From Diplonema japonicum (lineage: Eukaryota; Euglenozoa; Diplonemea; Diplonemida; Diplonemidae), in assembly GCA_964019335.1 (NCBI GenBank), contig OZ025670.1, forward strand, positions 1 through 64,000: DNA of 64,000 nt. Reading direction: 5' to 3'. The position numbers were made by a program, and so were the translations under genes. How positions within the stretch are numbered: position 1 is the first letter of the stretch; each line of letters opens with the position of its first letter. Shown here piece after piece: positions 10,292-21,590 of this stretch. The notes beneath the pieces are model-generated. The model ran no database searches, was not told the origin of the DNA, and was given only the letters and a program-made list of their open reading frames with translations.

Positions 10292-10454
10292 GTATTTGAA
10301 AAACAAATATGCAGTGGCTTGTTGTTTGCACTCGCGTGATGTTGATGTTGATGTTGTGACTACACCGCAACCCAGCCGTGCACTTGTACTGTTGGTTCTT
10401 TCCCTTTTTTGCATTTTATTCTGTTCAGTTTGCTTTTTACAAAAGGTCTTTAAA

Positions 10455-11372
10455 ATGGAAAAGACACGTGACCTTCCTTGCAAAGTGAAGTACACGCTCT
10501 ACGAAGAGCACAGCCGGAAGACCAACATTAACACAGCAAAATTCAACGGAGATGGCAAGTATATTGTGAGCGGCGGTGGAGATAAATCCTTAAGGTTGTG
10601 GGATACTGAAAGCGGGACACTAGTGAAGACATACAAGGGTCATACACACGAGATCGTGGACGCTGTTTTCAACACCGGTAACGATCAGTTGGCGAGTTGT
10701 GGTGGTGAGAAGGGTATCAATGTGTGGGACATCGCTGCATCTGATATTCCTGTGCGGAAGTTGAGAGGCCACCAGGACAGGGTGAGTTGTGTCGCCTATT
10801 CGCAAAACAATGATGTGCTGTGCAGCGGGAGCCATGACGCGACGCTGAAGATATGGGATATGCGTGCCAACAAATCATCAGACGCCATGCAAACTCTCAC
10901 AGCAGCGCGTGATAGCGTGACAAGTCTGTTTATTCAAGACACTCAGATCGTTTCATGTTCGACAGATGGGAACTTGCGTGTCTACGACGTGCGCACGGGG
11001 ACTCTTACAACAGATTGTGTAGGTGTGCCCTTGTCGTCGGTTTGCATGTCATCGTCGGGCATGCTCCTTGTTTCCTCTCTTGATAGCACTATCAGATTAC
11101 TGGACCAGCAGTCTGGAGAGCTCCTCAACACATTCAAAGGTCACAAACACAAGACACACCTGATCCGCTCACGATTCACACCTGACGAGGCATATGTGGT
11201 CTCCGGAACAGAGAATTCTGCCATCTTATTCTGGGATGTCGTAACTGGAAAAATTGTTCATTCTTTAACCCACTCAGCCGACACTTGTATGACGCCCTGT
11301 GTGGATTACCACCCAACGAATAGATGTATGGTCTCTGCGGGGACAGATGGCACAGTAAAGATTTTTACATAA
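10455..11372 (+). CDS. WDR83: WDR83/MORG1-like WD40 scaffold
   Basis: A single-exon gene of 305 residues made almost entirely of seven WD40 blades (for example GDGKYIVSGGGDKSLRLWD and ATLKIWDMR). Strongly shared features with WDR83 are RGTL-type SGTLVKTYKGHTHEI, TAARDSVTSL, and the block VSSLDSTIRLLDQQSGELL. WDR83 is a scaffold for MAP-kinase signalling and is also found with the spliceosome. The frame is open 159 bases upstream, but the ATG at 10455 follows an AAAAG acceptor by nine bases and gives the expected length. It sits 163 bases after the CCDC22 stop and 59 before the next ATG. Confidence 0.85.
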   Translation: MEKTRDLPCKVKYTLYEEHSRKTNINTAKFNGDGKYIVSGGGDKSLRLWDTESGTLVKTYKGHTHEIVDAVFNTGNDQLASCGGEKGINVWDIAASDIPVRKLRGHQDRVSCVAYSQNNDVLCSGSHDATLKIWDMRANKSSDAMQTLTAARDSVTSLFIQDTQIVSCSTDGNLRVYDVRTGTLTTDCVGVPLSSVCMSSSGMLLVSSLDSTIRLLDQQSGELLNTFKGHKHKTHLIRSRFTPDEAYVVSGTENSAILFWDVVTGKIVHSLTHSADTCMTPCVDYHPTNRCMVSAGTDGTVKIFT

Positions 11373-11431
11373 TGGCGTTTGCACTTTCCCCTTCTGGTCC
11401 ATCCTTATCATAGGTAGGGAAAGACAAAAAA

Positions 11432-11792
11432 ATGGCACTTCGCGCTTCGAGGCCTCTAATGAAGGCGTTTGGTCCGTGGGACACCAGAATGTTCGGTATG
11501 TCACTTTACGTTGTTCACACTGCACTACTCAGGTGACATGATGAGACCATACAACTGGTACGAAATGCGTGACGGTTACATGGCCCACTCAATTGTTGGG
11601 TTCGCAGAGGACCACCAGGGGAACAACATGCTCCCGGCGAAGTCTAACTGGGTCAGGTTCAAGAGGGGTTACGGGATGTTTCTCTTCTTCTGGTTGTTAG
11701 GCTGGTCTGAGTACATTTGCCACATGGGTCACAAGACCCCTGGCTGCCCCTGGTCCACCCACTACGACCCCAGCCGCGAGAGGGCTTTCTAG
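11432..11792 (+). CDS. Small single-span membrane protein, possibly mitochondrial
   Basis: Join 11432-11495 and 11533-11792, giving 107 residues. The 37-nt intron (GTATGT...CTCAG) removes a frame break. The N-terminus MALRASRPLMKAF is basic and free of acids, as a mitochondrial presequence would be. One hydrophobic segment (GYGMFLFFWLLGWSEYI, about 67-83) is followed by a Cys/His-containing tail (CHMGHKTPGCPW) and YDPSRERAF. It has the size and shape of an accessory subunit of a respiratory complex, but I recognise no family. TAG acceptor 18 bases before the ATG. Confidence 0.65.
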
Positions 11793-12219
11793 AGGCTTTG
11801 TATTTCAACATCCATGGGTCCCCTCCACACCCCCAGAGGCACGTTTCCTAGAAGGGAAACAATAGTTACAGTATTAGGGCATCACAATGAGGGATATGCA
11901 CAACCCACCAACAACTTGGCGTTCTACAACCACGGTTCCTAAGCTTACATTGTATGTGTTTCTTAGGAACACCCCCCCTCGTTTTTATGTTTTTTACCCC
12001 CCCCCAGAGTTGATATTACTGCAACACCTCTATGCAATACACCCTCCCTTGTTCACGGGTTTTACCCCCCCCCTTTTTCTTTGTCCAGCCAACCACATTT
12101 TATTTTACTGTCCCCTATTTCCCCCCCTCCCCTTTTCTTTTTCTTTTTAAAGTGTCTATTTTTGTAGCAATAGTATGCCCCACACGACTTTTAGGTATCC
12201 AACCCTTTGAACTAACATA
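11793..12219 (+). other. Spacer with hairpins, no gene
   Basis: No coding signal. It holds two small hairpins. One is GTTTCC (843-848 of 11xxx) with GGAAAC (855-860). The other is GTTCCTAAG at 11935-11943 with CTTAGGAAC at 11962-11970. C-rich and T-rich stretches end in a TTTTAG acceptor at 12194. It is probably the 3' UTR of one gene and the 5' flank of the next. Confidence 0.6.
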
Positions 12220-12781
12220 ATGTCCGGTAAAGAGTGCTACATCTGTGGTTCGGCTGACCACCTGAAGTCAAGGTGCCCTGATTCCACAGGCAGCAGGGGC
12301 GGTAAGAAGCCCAGCCGTGGTGGTAGGGGTGGTGGTGGTGGTGGACGTGGTGGTGGTGGTGGTGGTGCCGCTGCTGCCTCTGAGAAGTCGTGCCACAACT
12401 GCGGCAAGGTTGGTCACCTTAAGAGGAACTGCCCCGAGGACGGCGACAAGAAGGAGGTATGCGCTTAACTTCAGAATAATAACATTACCAAAGGAGCGCG
12501 CGTTCAACGGCCTTTGCAACAACTGCAAAGAGTGGGGCCACATGGTATGAAATTAACAACAATCTTTCTTACTAACTTACTACTAGGCTTCAACCTGTGA
12601 AAAGGACCGTGTTTGCAACAACTGCCGCAAGCCTGGTCACTTGGTGAAGGAGTGCACCAACCCCCCGTGCTGCAATAACTGTCTCGAGGCTGGCCACATC
12701 GCCTCCGACTGCGACAACAAGCCGGTCTGCCACAAGTGCCGCAAACCCGACCACCGTGCCGCTGCTTGCCCTGAGAAATAG
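12220..12781 (+). CDS. CNBP/HEXBP-like CCHC zinc-knuckle protein
   Basis: Join 12220-12456, 12494-12544, 12587-12781, giving 160 residues with introns of 37 and 42 nt. It has six CX2CX4HX4C knuckles. The first is CYICGSADHLKSRC (6-19), the third is split by intron 2, and the last is CHKCRKPDHRAAAC. Between knuckles 1 and 2 is a glycine/arginine linker (GRGGGGGGRGGGGGG). This is the CNBP/Gis2/HEXBP layout: small proteins that bind single-stranded G-rich DNA or mRNA and act in translation or, in kinetoplastids, kinetoplast replication. Each knuckle aligns across the splice junctions, which supports the exon model. No frameshift. Confidence 0.9.
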
Positions 12782-13297
12782 GAACATCAACACCCTAGGC
12801 AAGGGCAATGGCAGAAATCTTTTTACCGTTTCCCCCTTTTTCTTTTATTTATTTATTACTGCCCATAAACGCGTACCACACACGCCTGCTCCCTCGAAGT
12901 TTGACAACCCATATCTCTAAAAACCGTCTAGCCAAGGGATTGCGCCAAGTGAATTCGATCCCAAACACCATGCCCCCCCCATTTTTTTTTCTCAGTCAGC
13001 TACGACCTAGTAAAACCGGAAAAAGTCACCAGAGCAACGTAAAAAAAAAAAACCTTGAGTCATATTAAGGGTGCTTGATGGGTTTTAGAGATATGGGTAG
13101 TAATTTTTTTTTGGAATACAAACATAAAGAACAAATGCGAAGAAAGAAGAAAAAAAAAAGTAAAGAGGAGGGAGAGCAACATCCAGAGATAATGTAAAGT
13201 AACAAACAGCAACAAATAAACCTTGGGTGCTGCCTTTACGGGGGCTTCATCTTGCAAATAAAACGAAAAAGCAACGACATTCTTTTTTTAAAAATTC

Positions 13298-13339
<42 letters not shown>

Positions 13340-14006
13340 CGAGTTAACCAGAAAGGCGTCCGTCGGTAGCACCGACCATGGTCATCATGGTTGGCTGCAG
13401 GCGTTACTCATCGTCGTAACAGGTCTTTCAAGGATGTTTCTCACCTCGATGTGGCTATAATGCATTTCTCTCCCCTCCTTCCTACCCCAATTTCCACTCT
13501 TCATCCCTTCTGGCCCCTCCTGTTGCTGCAAGTGCTGCACGTACTCCCTCACAAAGACTCGCAGTTTGCACTTCGTGCCTTCGCGCTTTAAACACGTGAA
13601 GAAAATTGGTGCCTGGCTGCTCATGAGCAGCACTTGTGTTATACGGCTCGAGTGGTCAGGCCTCGCTTTATTTAAATTTATTTTGTCGGGAAGTGTTATT
13701 AGCTTTTTATCCACTACAAGTGCCCCTGCCCCTGCCCACCCCTTTCCAACCCTTGGAAGAGCGCAATTTTTTCTTTTTTAGGCGACAAGGCCTAAACGAG
13801 AAGAGTTGGGACCAAGACAATACCATGGTGCCGCGACAGAGGCCTTTGTGCTGTATAAGTGAAGGGAATACATGATAGTTTAGTTCCAGGAAGTACTTTC
13901 TCTTGATCCCTTGTCTCTTTAGTCACGCCCCGAATACCGCTCTTGTTCTTCTCCCCTTTTAAGTTACATTCTAGTTTCATTTTCCTCATCCACACTCTTG
14001 CAGGCA
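12782..14006 (+). other. 1.2-kb spacer with inverted repeat and A38 tract
   Basis: No gene is supported. It holds a 16-base perfect inverted repeat (12907-12922 with 13083-13098, ACCCATATCTCTAAAA), a 38-A run (13301-13338), a palindromic hairpin GTCGGTAGCACCGAC (13362-13376) and long pyrimidine tracts. The open frames in it are short and do not resemble the neighbouring genes in codon use. Confidence 0.6.
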
Positions 14007-14786
14007 ATGTATTGCCTCTCGGGCACACCATCTGCAGTAGCAGACAGGCTGAAGGCGCAGCTGCAAGAAGAACTTGAATCGACTAGGGCTAGTGTGAGAG
14101 GTTTGCAGAGGAAGTTGGACAGAGAGGCTCCTGAGTATGAGCCTGCTGAGATGTTTGGGAGCCCGTTGTGGTTCAAGAAGCTGGATCCTGACAACACCCA
14201 CCTAGCCAGCTCTCTTCGGGTACGAAGTGTGCAACATGAACCTGGCTTGAACGAGAAATGTGAAAAAGAAGAAGTGACCGCGCCAAAGAGGAAAGTGAGG
14301 CGGGACCACTATCGAAACAGCATCGAGTGGAACCAGTCAACATACATCGAGCCTTGCAAGCACAAAGAGCTGTCTGCAAAGACACCACTGCCTAGCTACG
14401 GAGGTACTCGGGCGAAGTCTACCTTCTTTTATGAAAAATACAACCACAAGACCTACACAGAGGAAAACGAAGCATATCGCATGGCTCACTCTGAGATGGC
14501 CCACTCAGGTGCACTCCCCTCAAAGAGGGACTTCATCCAAGACACCCTCCACACGAAATACAATATCCCCGTTTTCGGCACCGTCTCCGATGCCCCACCA
14601 AGAAGCTTCCATCCACCGCCGCAACAAATGTATGATCCTCGCGAGTGTGAGCTACTCCGCGAGGCACCAGGCCCATCCACAAAACGCCCCCCCAAAACGC
14701 AATGCTACGCAGTGATGGAGTCGCCTACACCCACTACCCCGCAGAGGAACACCTACCGCACATCCGAAGGGCTGTGGTCGTCATAA
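14007..14786 (+). CDS. Hypothetical protein, 259 residues
   Basis: A single open exon. The N-terminal 35-50 residues are helical and charged (ADRLKAQLQEELESTRASV). The rest is low in hydrophobics and rich in Pro, Tyr, His and Lys. It has a YxxY-type segment (FFYEKYNHKTYTEENEAYR) and a proline-rich tail. I recognise no domain. Such sequences are common among ciliary or cytoskeletal microtubule-associated proteins, but nothing here proves that. The start is the ATG three bases after CTCTTGCAG; the frame is also open two codons further up. An additional 5' exon cannot be excluded. Confidence 0.6.
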   Translation: MYCLSGTPSAVADRLKAQLQEELESTRASVRGLQRKLDREAPEYEPAEMFGSPLWFKKLDPDNTHLASSLRVRSVQHEPGLNEKCEKEEVTAPKRKVRRDHYRNSIEWNQSTYIEPCKHKELSAKTPLPSYGGTRAKSTFFYEKYNHKTYTEENEAYRMAHSEMAHSGALPSKRDFIQDTLHTKYNIPVFGTVSDAPPRSFHPPPQQMYDPRECELLREAPGPSTKRPPKTQCYAVMESPTPTTPQRNTYRTSEGLWSS

Positions 14787-14973
14787 TGTTGTTCATAATG
14801 TTGTATTAAGAGCGTCACAACCTGTAGTCTTGTAGTTATCCATAGGAGCCATGACATGTGTTTGACTCGAGTAGGTGTTACCCGAGTAGGCTCGCTGGTC
14901 AGCTTTACACTTTTTAATTTGTTGGTGTTAACGTGCAGCCTTTCAATTGCTTCAATATTAATTCACTAAAGTG

Positions 14974-15330
14974 ATGGGCATTGGTAGCAGTAAAGATGAT
15001 GTGGAGTCTGCACATCACCATTGGGAAGTGCCAATGGCAAAGCGGGGGGTGGAAGGTGTAGCTACAATAGAATCCTTCCACCTGCCGGTGGCTGATTGGC
15101 ATGGAAAGATACCGGAGACTACGACGGGAAAAGAGTTCGTGTGCAAAGGGCGGCCTTGGTCAATCAAAGAGGTTCTTGCTGATGAGCACGCGGAGGAGTG
15201 GCTCTCTTTTCTCGAATCGAGACAAACAGTGCTCGTGTGCCACCAATCTCAGACATCTTGCATAAACATACAGGCATACGTCCCAGATGCCAGCCTTGCA
15301 ATCATAGTGGAGATTGTGGTTAATACTTAG
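14974..15330 (+). CDS. Small protein with N-myristoylation-like start
   Basis: 118 residues in one exon. It begins MGIGSSKDD, which fits the N-myristoylation consensus (Gly2, Ser5/6, basic residue at 7), so the protein may be membrane-attached. The rest is a compact, mixed sequence with WHGKIPE and VLADEHAEEWLSFLE. No family is recognised. The nearest acceptor is GTGCAG at 14938, 35 bases before the ATG. It lies 187 bases after the previous stop and 50 before the next start. Confidence 0.5.
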   Translation: MGIGSSKDDVESAHHHWEVPMAKRGVEGVATIESFHLPVADWHGKIPETTTGKEFVCKGRPWSIKEVLADEHAEEWLSFLESRQTVLVCHQSQTSCINIQAYVPDASLAIIVEIVVNT

Positions 15331-15344
15331 AGGTTTCTTACTGT

Positions 15345-15366
15345 GCAACATGAAATCTTTACTCAG
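15345..15366 (+). promoter_or_regulatory. Putative trans-splice acceptor
   Basis: TGCAACATGAAATCTTTACTCAG ends at 15366, 14 bases before the ATG at 15381 and inside a 50-base spacer. A complete promoter plus 5' exon could hardly fit there. Confidence 0.45.
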
Positions 15367-15380
15367 GAGAAACATTTAAA

Positions 15381-17321
15381 ATGAGCGTACACTATGCCGA
15401 CCAGCCAACCACGGAGGAGCACATGCAGCGTGCAAGAGCTGGGAACAGGCGGACATCAATTTTCACCCGTTTCACTGATGCCCAAACAGCGAAGTTCCAC
15501 CAAATATTCCAGCAATTCGACGCTGATGGCAACGGACATATTGATGAGCACGAGCTGCACAGCATCATGCTAAGACTCGGGAGAGACCTCGAAGAGGGCG
15601 AAGCGAAGAAACTGATCGAAATGGTGGACACTGACGGGAGCGGTGTCATCTACTTCGATGAATTTATGCGGATGCTCGAGATGCAGATAGACGAGCAAAA
15701 GAAGCGCATTTTCAACAAAGACGTCTTCCGCAGTGTCTTCAACAAGAGTGGCAGTGGCCTCATGACACGTGACGAGCTCCGCACAGGGATGCTGTCACTG
15801 GGCTTCCGTATGGAGGACGACGAGATCGACGAGATGATAGCTGTTGCTGACCGTACAGGCAAAGGAATGCTTAGCTTTGAGGACTTCAATCGAATGTTGA
15901 GAGGAGCCACCCAAGGCAGGAGGGCCTCCATGGTTGTCATGGAGTGCTGGAAGAAGGTTTTCGATGAAGCACCTAAGGTCGCGGAGAAGTACTCTATGGT
16001 CAACAGATGTGCGAAGCCGATGAGGGACTTCAGGCATTCATCTCACTTTCAGGAAGGCAAAACTAAGACTCTCACCACAGATAATTCACGTGCCCTGCAA
16101 CCGGCCATCGATGGCAGTGGACAGAATGATACCATCGAAGTCCAGGCAGGTGTTCTCACAGAACCCATTGTGGTCAATATCGAAGGCATGACGCTGCGTG
16201 GTGCTACAGAGGGCAAGACTGTAATCGAGGTCAACTCGAAATACCCGGCACTCACATTGAGGTGCAAGAGATGCTTTATTGAGAATCTCGAGATCATCAA
16301 CCATGGGGCCGGTCCTGCAGTTCAGGTGGACCAAGGCTTCCCGGATCTTACTAACTTGGTAATAACAGGACAGAACGGTGGGCTGCTCGTAAAGAACAGG
16401 TCTCATCCGTTGGTAAAGAACTGTGTTTTTAAAGATTCTGGCCGCGCTTGGGGGATGCTAATGCGAGAAAGCAAGGCAATTATTGAGGGTTGCACGTTCA
16501 CTGGGAATAGCGACGGGGGTCTTGTTGTTGAAAGGTCGTCATCACCCTGGATTTGCAAGTCCACATTCACCAAAGGCAAAGGCTGCGGCTGTGTATTCGA
16601 TGAAACTGCATCGGGCGTCATTTGTGAGTCCCTCATCGCGGAGAACGGATGCAATGGAGTGCTTGTCACGAATGGTGCAAACCCTATCTTATGGAAAAAT
16701 GAGATCAGGGATGGCGAGGCTGCTGGAATAGCTGTACGTGAAGGTGGCAGGGGGCACTATGAGGAGAACCTGTTCTGCAACAATGCATCGTCAGAGTTGG
16801 AGGTGCTATCGAAAGCGAATCCCCTGTTTAGGAAGAACACACTCAGCGGTGGAGAAGGATCTGCAATCTTAATTGAAGACGGCGGTCAGGGGAGTTATGA
16901 AGTGAATACAATCAACAACTATAAACTGGCTGGCGTGTCGATTGGGAAGGATGCTAGCCCTCAAGTCGTGGATAACATGATTCATTCTCACGCTGACATC
17001 CTCGGCACGTGTGGGGTCGCTGTTAAGGAAGAAGCTTCTGGTAGAGTCATCGACAACACGCTAATAGGTTGGGAGCCACACCGCACTGGCGGCTCAAGAC
17101 AGGTGTGTCGTGACACTATAGCATATAACCACAGTCCCTGTCCACGGGAATGGCAATACACATCGGTGGGAAGCACTCTTGTGAGGTGTTAGACAACATT
17201 GCAAGGTATTCGTTTTGCGTATCTTCACAATCACAGAGTAACCGAACAAGAGGCGCATGCCGAGAAGTTAGTTCACACAATGGGCCGTCATCGATTGAAG
17301 AAGCACTCGTTCGTAAATTAG
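15381..17321 (+). CDS. EF-hand / parallel beta-helix fusion protein
   Basis: Join 15381-17102, 17135-17205, 17237-17321, giving 625 residues; introns of 32 and 31 nt. Residues about 35-185 are calmodulin-like: two canonical loops, DADGNGHIDEHE and DTDGSGVIYFDE, then two degenerate hands. From about 225 on, right-handed parallel beta-helix repeats run to the end (PbH1/FBXO11-like: GGLLVKNRSHPLVKNC, GGLVVERSSSPWICKS, GVLVTNGANPILWKN). The extra exons continue the helix with GMAIHIGGKHSCEVLDN, which supports the splicing. Calcium sensing joined to a carbohydrate- or protein-binding helix is unusual. No catalytic residues are evident in the helix. The last exon ends KKHSFVN. Confidence 0.75.
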
Positions 17322-17806
17322 CCACATATTTCTCCACTCGTAAAAAAAAAAACAAAAATCATCTCCTTCATTTTCCTGCTGTGTCTGACGCTTGCATGGA
17401 GTCAGACAAGAATGTCAGTACGGCCAAAAAAATTTTTTTCCCCCTCTCTCCTTGGAAGGAACGAAAAGCTCCTCCTGAAGTAGAATGGCAAGCGAGTTCT
17501 GAGAAGCAACTTTGGAGATCATGGACTGACCCACTGCAGTTCAGGTCAAGTAGTCCAATTAGGCACTGCTTTATGAACAAGCCACAATGTAATAAGTAAA
17601 GAAAACAAATTCTAATAAAATTATCGACCACTGGAGCTGGCATTGTGAACTCGAAGCAGACTGCGGAGTTTCCCAATGGACCAGACGAAGAGCATTTCTA
17701 TGCAACTCCAGCTTCTTTCCAAATTCAACTCTGTTATTCATTCTTGAACATATTTTGCAAAACTCTCATAGGATCAAAGGGTGATGAGAAGAATATCACA
17801 CACGAT
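17322..17806 (+). other. Spacer, no gene seen
   Basis: An open frame continues through it if the second intron of the upstream gene is ignored, but it is A-rich and protein-unlike. It ends with a pyrimidine-rich stretch and CTCATAG (17771). Confidence 0.5.
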
Positions 17807-20800
17807 ATGAAAGGCGCATGGACAAACGGCTCGTTTACTGATGTTCCCGGTGCAGATGACGAGGAGACAAAGCCCGAGGAAGCTGAGGAGGAAGAGAATG
17901 AGAAGAGCGAGTCCGACGAGGTGCCTGACATGAAGCCAAACAACGCATCCATCAAGGCGCCCAACGGGAACGTTGATCGATTTCTAACAGCTGGCTCGCT
18001 GCCTGCCGGTGATGCCCTGGGACACAGTGTTTTTGCTACTACCTCAATGTCCTGCCCCACAACACCCCCTTTTGGCTGGTCCTCCGCTCCCAGGAACGCC
18101 AGCACAAATATGGCTCCACACGCCCAAAGGCCACCCGTAATTTCTCCTGTTTTTGCAGCAAGTCGTCCCCCACTTTCCCCAGCCATGCGGGCCAGGGCCA
18201 ACGCTTGCGCCCCCGTGCACTCTACACCAAACCAACCACCTTCACGACCACCTTCCCTGCAGTCGTCTACAACAAACACACCTGTGCGCAGCAAGCAGCA
18301 CGAGGATACCCCCGCCACACCTCAAACCCCTGGGTCTACGACGAGTAAGCACTCCCCTATGGTGCGTCCCACAAATAAACGGTTTGATGGTTATGGTGAT
18401 TTTGAAAAAAAGCATGTCGCGAGAGGTTTTGGAGGAGCCTACAAGAACAGAAGGGCGAAGATACATTGGCTCGACGGGGAAAAGGTGCACAAGAACATCA
18501 CTTGCTCAATGGTGCTGAACTCAATGAAACTACCTATTCAGATCAAGTTTCTTGTCTCGAATTACAGAATCGGACTGAAACTGCTCGACACTCTCCTCCC
18601 GCGGGCTGTTTCTATCCCGCTGTGCTACATTGAGAAGGTGAGATATAAGGCAAAAGGTCAAAACGACTCGAAAACGAGTCTCAGAGCAGCACTAACAGAA
18701 GAAGAAAGATCGAGATCACCGAGCCCATCCGGACTGCAGGCAGGCGGGAGCACTACCTTCACTAGTGAGGATTTCGATGTTAGTGAGGCCGCTAACACCA
18801 GCAATCAAAGCATGGCTGGTACAGAGCAAACTGCATTCATGCAGTCCTCGAGCACGCTTGTTGATGATCTGGAGAGAGAAGCACGCGATGCACAACGTGA
18901 AAGAGAGCAGAACCGACCGAGAATGAGTGGGCAGGAAGGGATCCTCGAGATCCAGACAAAAGGCGTGCCTTGCTACAACATTAACATGAAAACAGAGGAT
19001 ATTGTTGCGGTGCGTAAGCTACTCCACTCACTTACGTCTAACAGCACACGGAAACCACCTTTCTGTGCTGTCTATCAAGAAAACTACAAAGGAAGTGCGC
19101 AACGGGATAAATGCGAAGAAGTCCCTATTGCTTTGGGGGAATTTGAAAGAATGACAAGAGGCACCCCGCCACACGTGGCAACACATTGGCAAGTATTTGT
19201 GAACCATGATTACATGGTCCCTACATATCCCAAGGTGTGCATTGTGCCGGCAGCAGCATCTTCAAAGCTCGTCGAAAATGTCATCAACTTCCGAACAAAA
19301 TCCAGGTTCCCAATTGTGTCCTGGATCCATCCTGAGACTGGGACAGCGATCTGTAGGAGCAGCCAGCCAAAGGTTGGGTTCGGTGGGAAGCGGTCCCTCC
19401 ATGACGAGAAGTACATCAGTTTGCTCGGGAAGCCAAGGGCACTCGATGCTGACAAAGACACTGAGGAAGAGGCGACAACAGTCGTAATCTTGGACTGCAG
19501 ACCATTTGCCAATGCCGTTGCCAACCGATCACGGGCTGGCGGCTATGAGGACGAGAAGAACTACCCAGGCTGCACTTATGAGAATGCTGATATTGGCAAC
19601 ATCCATGACATCACAAACTCCCTGAAACTCTTGCGAAAGTTAGCTGAAATGCCCCCAAACCAATTGGTTGGCCAATGGGCACCCGCAATACACAACACGG
19701 GATGGCTGAGACACATAGAAAAAATACTGCTTGCTGCAATCCGCACATTGCAATATATGGATTCTGGTTGCTCTGTGCTCGTACACTGCTCCGATGGGTG
19801 GGATCGCACGTCGCAGGTCGTGGCGCTCGCAAAGCTGCTTGTTGACCCCTTCTACCGCACCTTTGAGGGCTTTCAAGTCCTCATCCAATTTGACTGGCTG
19901 GCCGCCGGCCACAAGTTTGCTGACAGAAACTTCAACATCGAAGGGTGCATGGATCGCAGTGAAACGTCGCCCATCTTCATGCAGTGGATAGATGCTGTGT
20001 GGCAGGTATGCTTCATTGCAATAATAAAACTAAGCCAACAGGTGTGGAAGCAGTACCCCACCCAGTTCGAATTCTCAGAGCAGTATCTCACGTTTATCTT
20101 GTACCACAGCCTGAGCGGCAGGTTCGCTACTTTCCTCTACAACTGCGAAAAGGAGAGAGCAGAGGCTGGCAATACTGGGATCTCGTTGTGGTCTTACCTT
20201 AACTCCCCAGAACAGCGCTACCACCGACCTGAGTTCTCAAACGTGCTGGTATATATTTGTATTTAACTAATTAATTTGCAGTACAACCCTAAAAACGTTG
20301 TTTCGATCAGGCCTGTAGGATGGCCTAAAGTGCTCCATCTGTGGGAAGATGTTCACATGAAGTTGGAGAGTGAATGGCTTGATGTATGTTCATTTTTCTT
20401 TTTTTTTTTTTGTCACGGCAATATCACAGTTATGGAACGAACCCGTGTCTGATAAATTGATGCAGATCGGAAGAGAGTTAGAGGACCATCGCTCGAAAAG
20501 ACCTAGATTTGAAGCAGCTCTGAAGAAGCGAACTGCCGGACTGAATACCTTTACAGCAGCAAAACACCTGAGTACTCTAATGGAGGTGAAAGAGGTCCAT
20601 ATCCAAATGGTGTCCCAAATATTAGAAGATGCGGTTCTGCAGCGTGTGTATGACTATATCGATGCGACGGAAGTTAGGAGAGCGCGGCAGAACAGCATGG
20701 ATGGTCAATCAACAATAGCTCTCGAAATTTATAGAGGGCAGGGCACAGCATCGGTGCTAGGACCCGGTGGCAGATGGGTTCCTGACAACATGGCACCTTG

Positions 20801-21140
20801 TTGTGCCGCATGTCTGAAACCCTTCCAATGGTGGAGGAGGAGGCATCACTGTAGGTTGTGTGGTAATGTTTTTTGCGGCACATGTAGCCAGTCCAGGCGA
20901 GCTTTGTCCGACCACCCGCAGGCTGGCACTGTCCGTGTTTGTGACGACTGTGCAGAAGTTATCACGAGAGAGACTTCGAACGCCACCCCCTACAACTCCC
21001 CCGAAAAGTATGCCACGCCATTCGATGAAACACACCACAGGATTAGCACAACGAGCCTGCCCAAAACAGCTCGGTCCATGTCTACTTCTCTCTTCCCCCC
21101 ACGCAGCCCTCTGCGTGCTCCAACAGCAAGTCCCGAGTGA
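17807..21140 (+). CDS. Myotubularin-family phosphoinositide 3-phosphatase with FYVE finger
   Basis: Join 17807-20005, 20042-20248, 20282-20383, 20430-21140, giving 1,072 residues; introns 36, 33 and 46 nt (the first is in frame and hidden inside an open frame). The acidic and Pro/Ser-rich N-terminus is followed by a PH-GRAM domain (about 195-300), the myotubularin phosphatase domain (about 430-800) with an intact CX5R loop HCSDGWDRTSQ (Cys661, Arg667), a linker, and a FYVE zinc finger from 952 with WVPD, RRHHCR and GNVFCGTCS. Members remove the 3-phosphate of PI3P and PI(3,5)P2 on endosomes. The intact loop implies an active enzyme. The FYVE position is as in MTMR3/4. The start is the first in-frame ATG after the TAG acceptor. 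Confidence 0.92.
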
Positions 21141-21590
21141 ACATGTTGTCGCCCAACACACCACATTCCCTTACTGCCGTGGCAGCAGCCCAGAGCGAGA
21201 GTCCATTCAGAGACTACCTCTTGTGTTATTTGTTTACTTGCTGACCACAATAGAGACCATCACTGAAGTGCGATCAAACAAGGGCGATACCGGCTGTGCT
21301 CAGGAGAGCGTTGCGAGGGTTTGCTTGCTCTCCTGTGGGACACCGTTTCCTTTTGCTCAAGCGAGACCTCGTGTCTATGCACTGCAGGGTACCTCCGAGT
21401 CTCATTGTCACTTTCGTTGCTCCTTTTCCCTTCTTTTCTTTTTTCTTTTTCCTTGATTCTTTTCCACACTCTCCCTTTAGGGTTCATCTTCACCAGCTAT
21501 GCATCCTCATTAAGAACAGCGTCTGTCCTTTGCTTGAGTCCGCACTGAGAGCTTTCAAATATCATTGCAAACAATCATTACAGGAGGGCC
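21141..21590 (+). other. Spacer, no gene seen
   Basis: Mostly pyrimidine-rich sequence (CCTTTTCCCTTCTTTTCTTT region near 21420-21460) leading to ATCATTACAG at 21583. No frame looks coding. Confidence 0.5.

Noticed and set aside
13227-13460. Short frame across the A38 tract
   Set aside because: A run of lysines from a homopolymer. No protein signal.
17135-17599. Longer C-terminus of the EF-hand/beta-helix protein running to 17599
   Set aside because: It becomes A-rich and protein-unlike. A normal 31-nt intron at 17206-17236 gives a short, plausible end at 17321.
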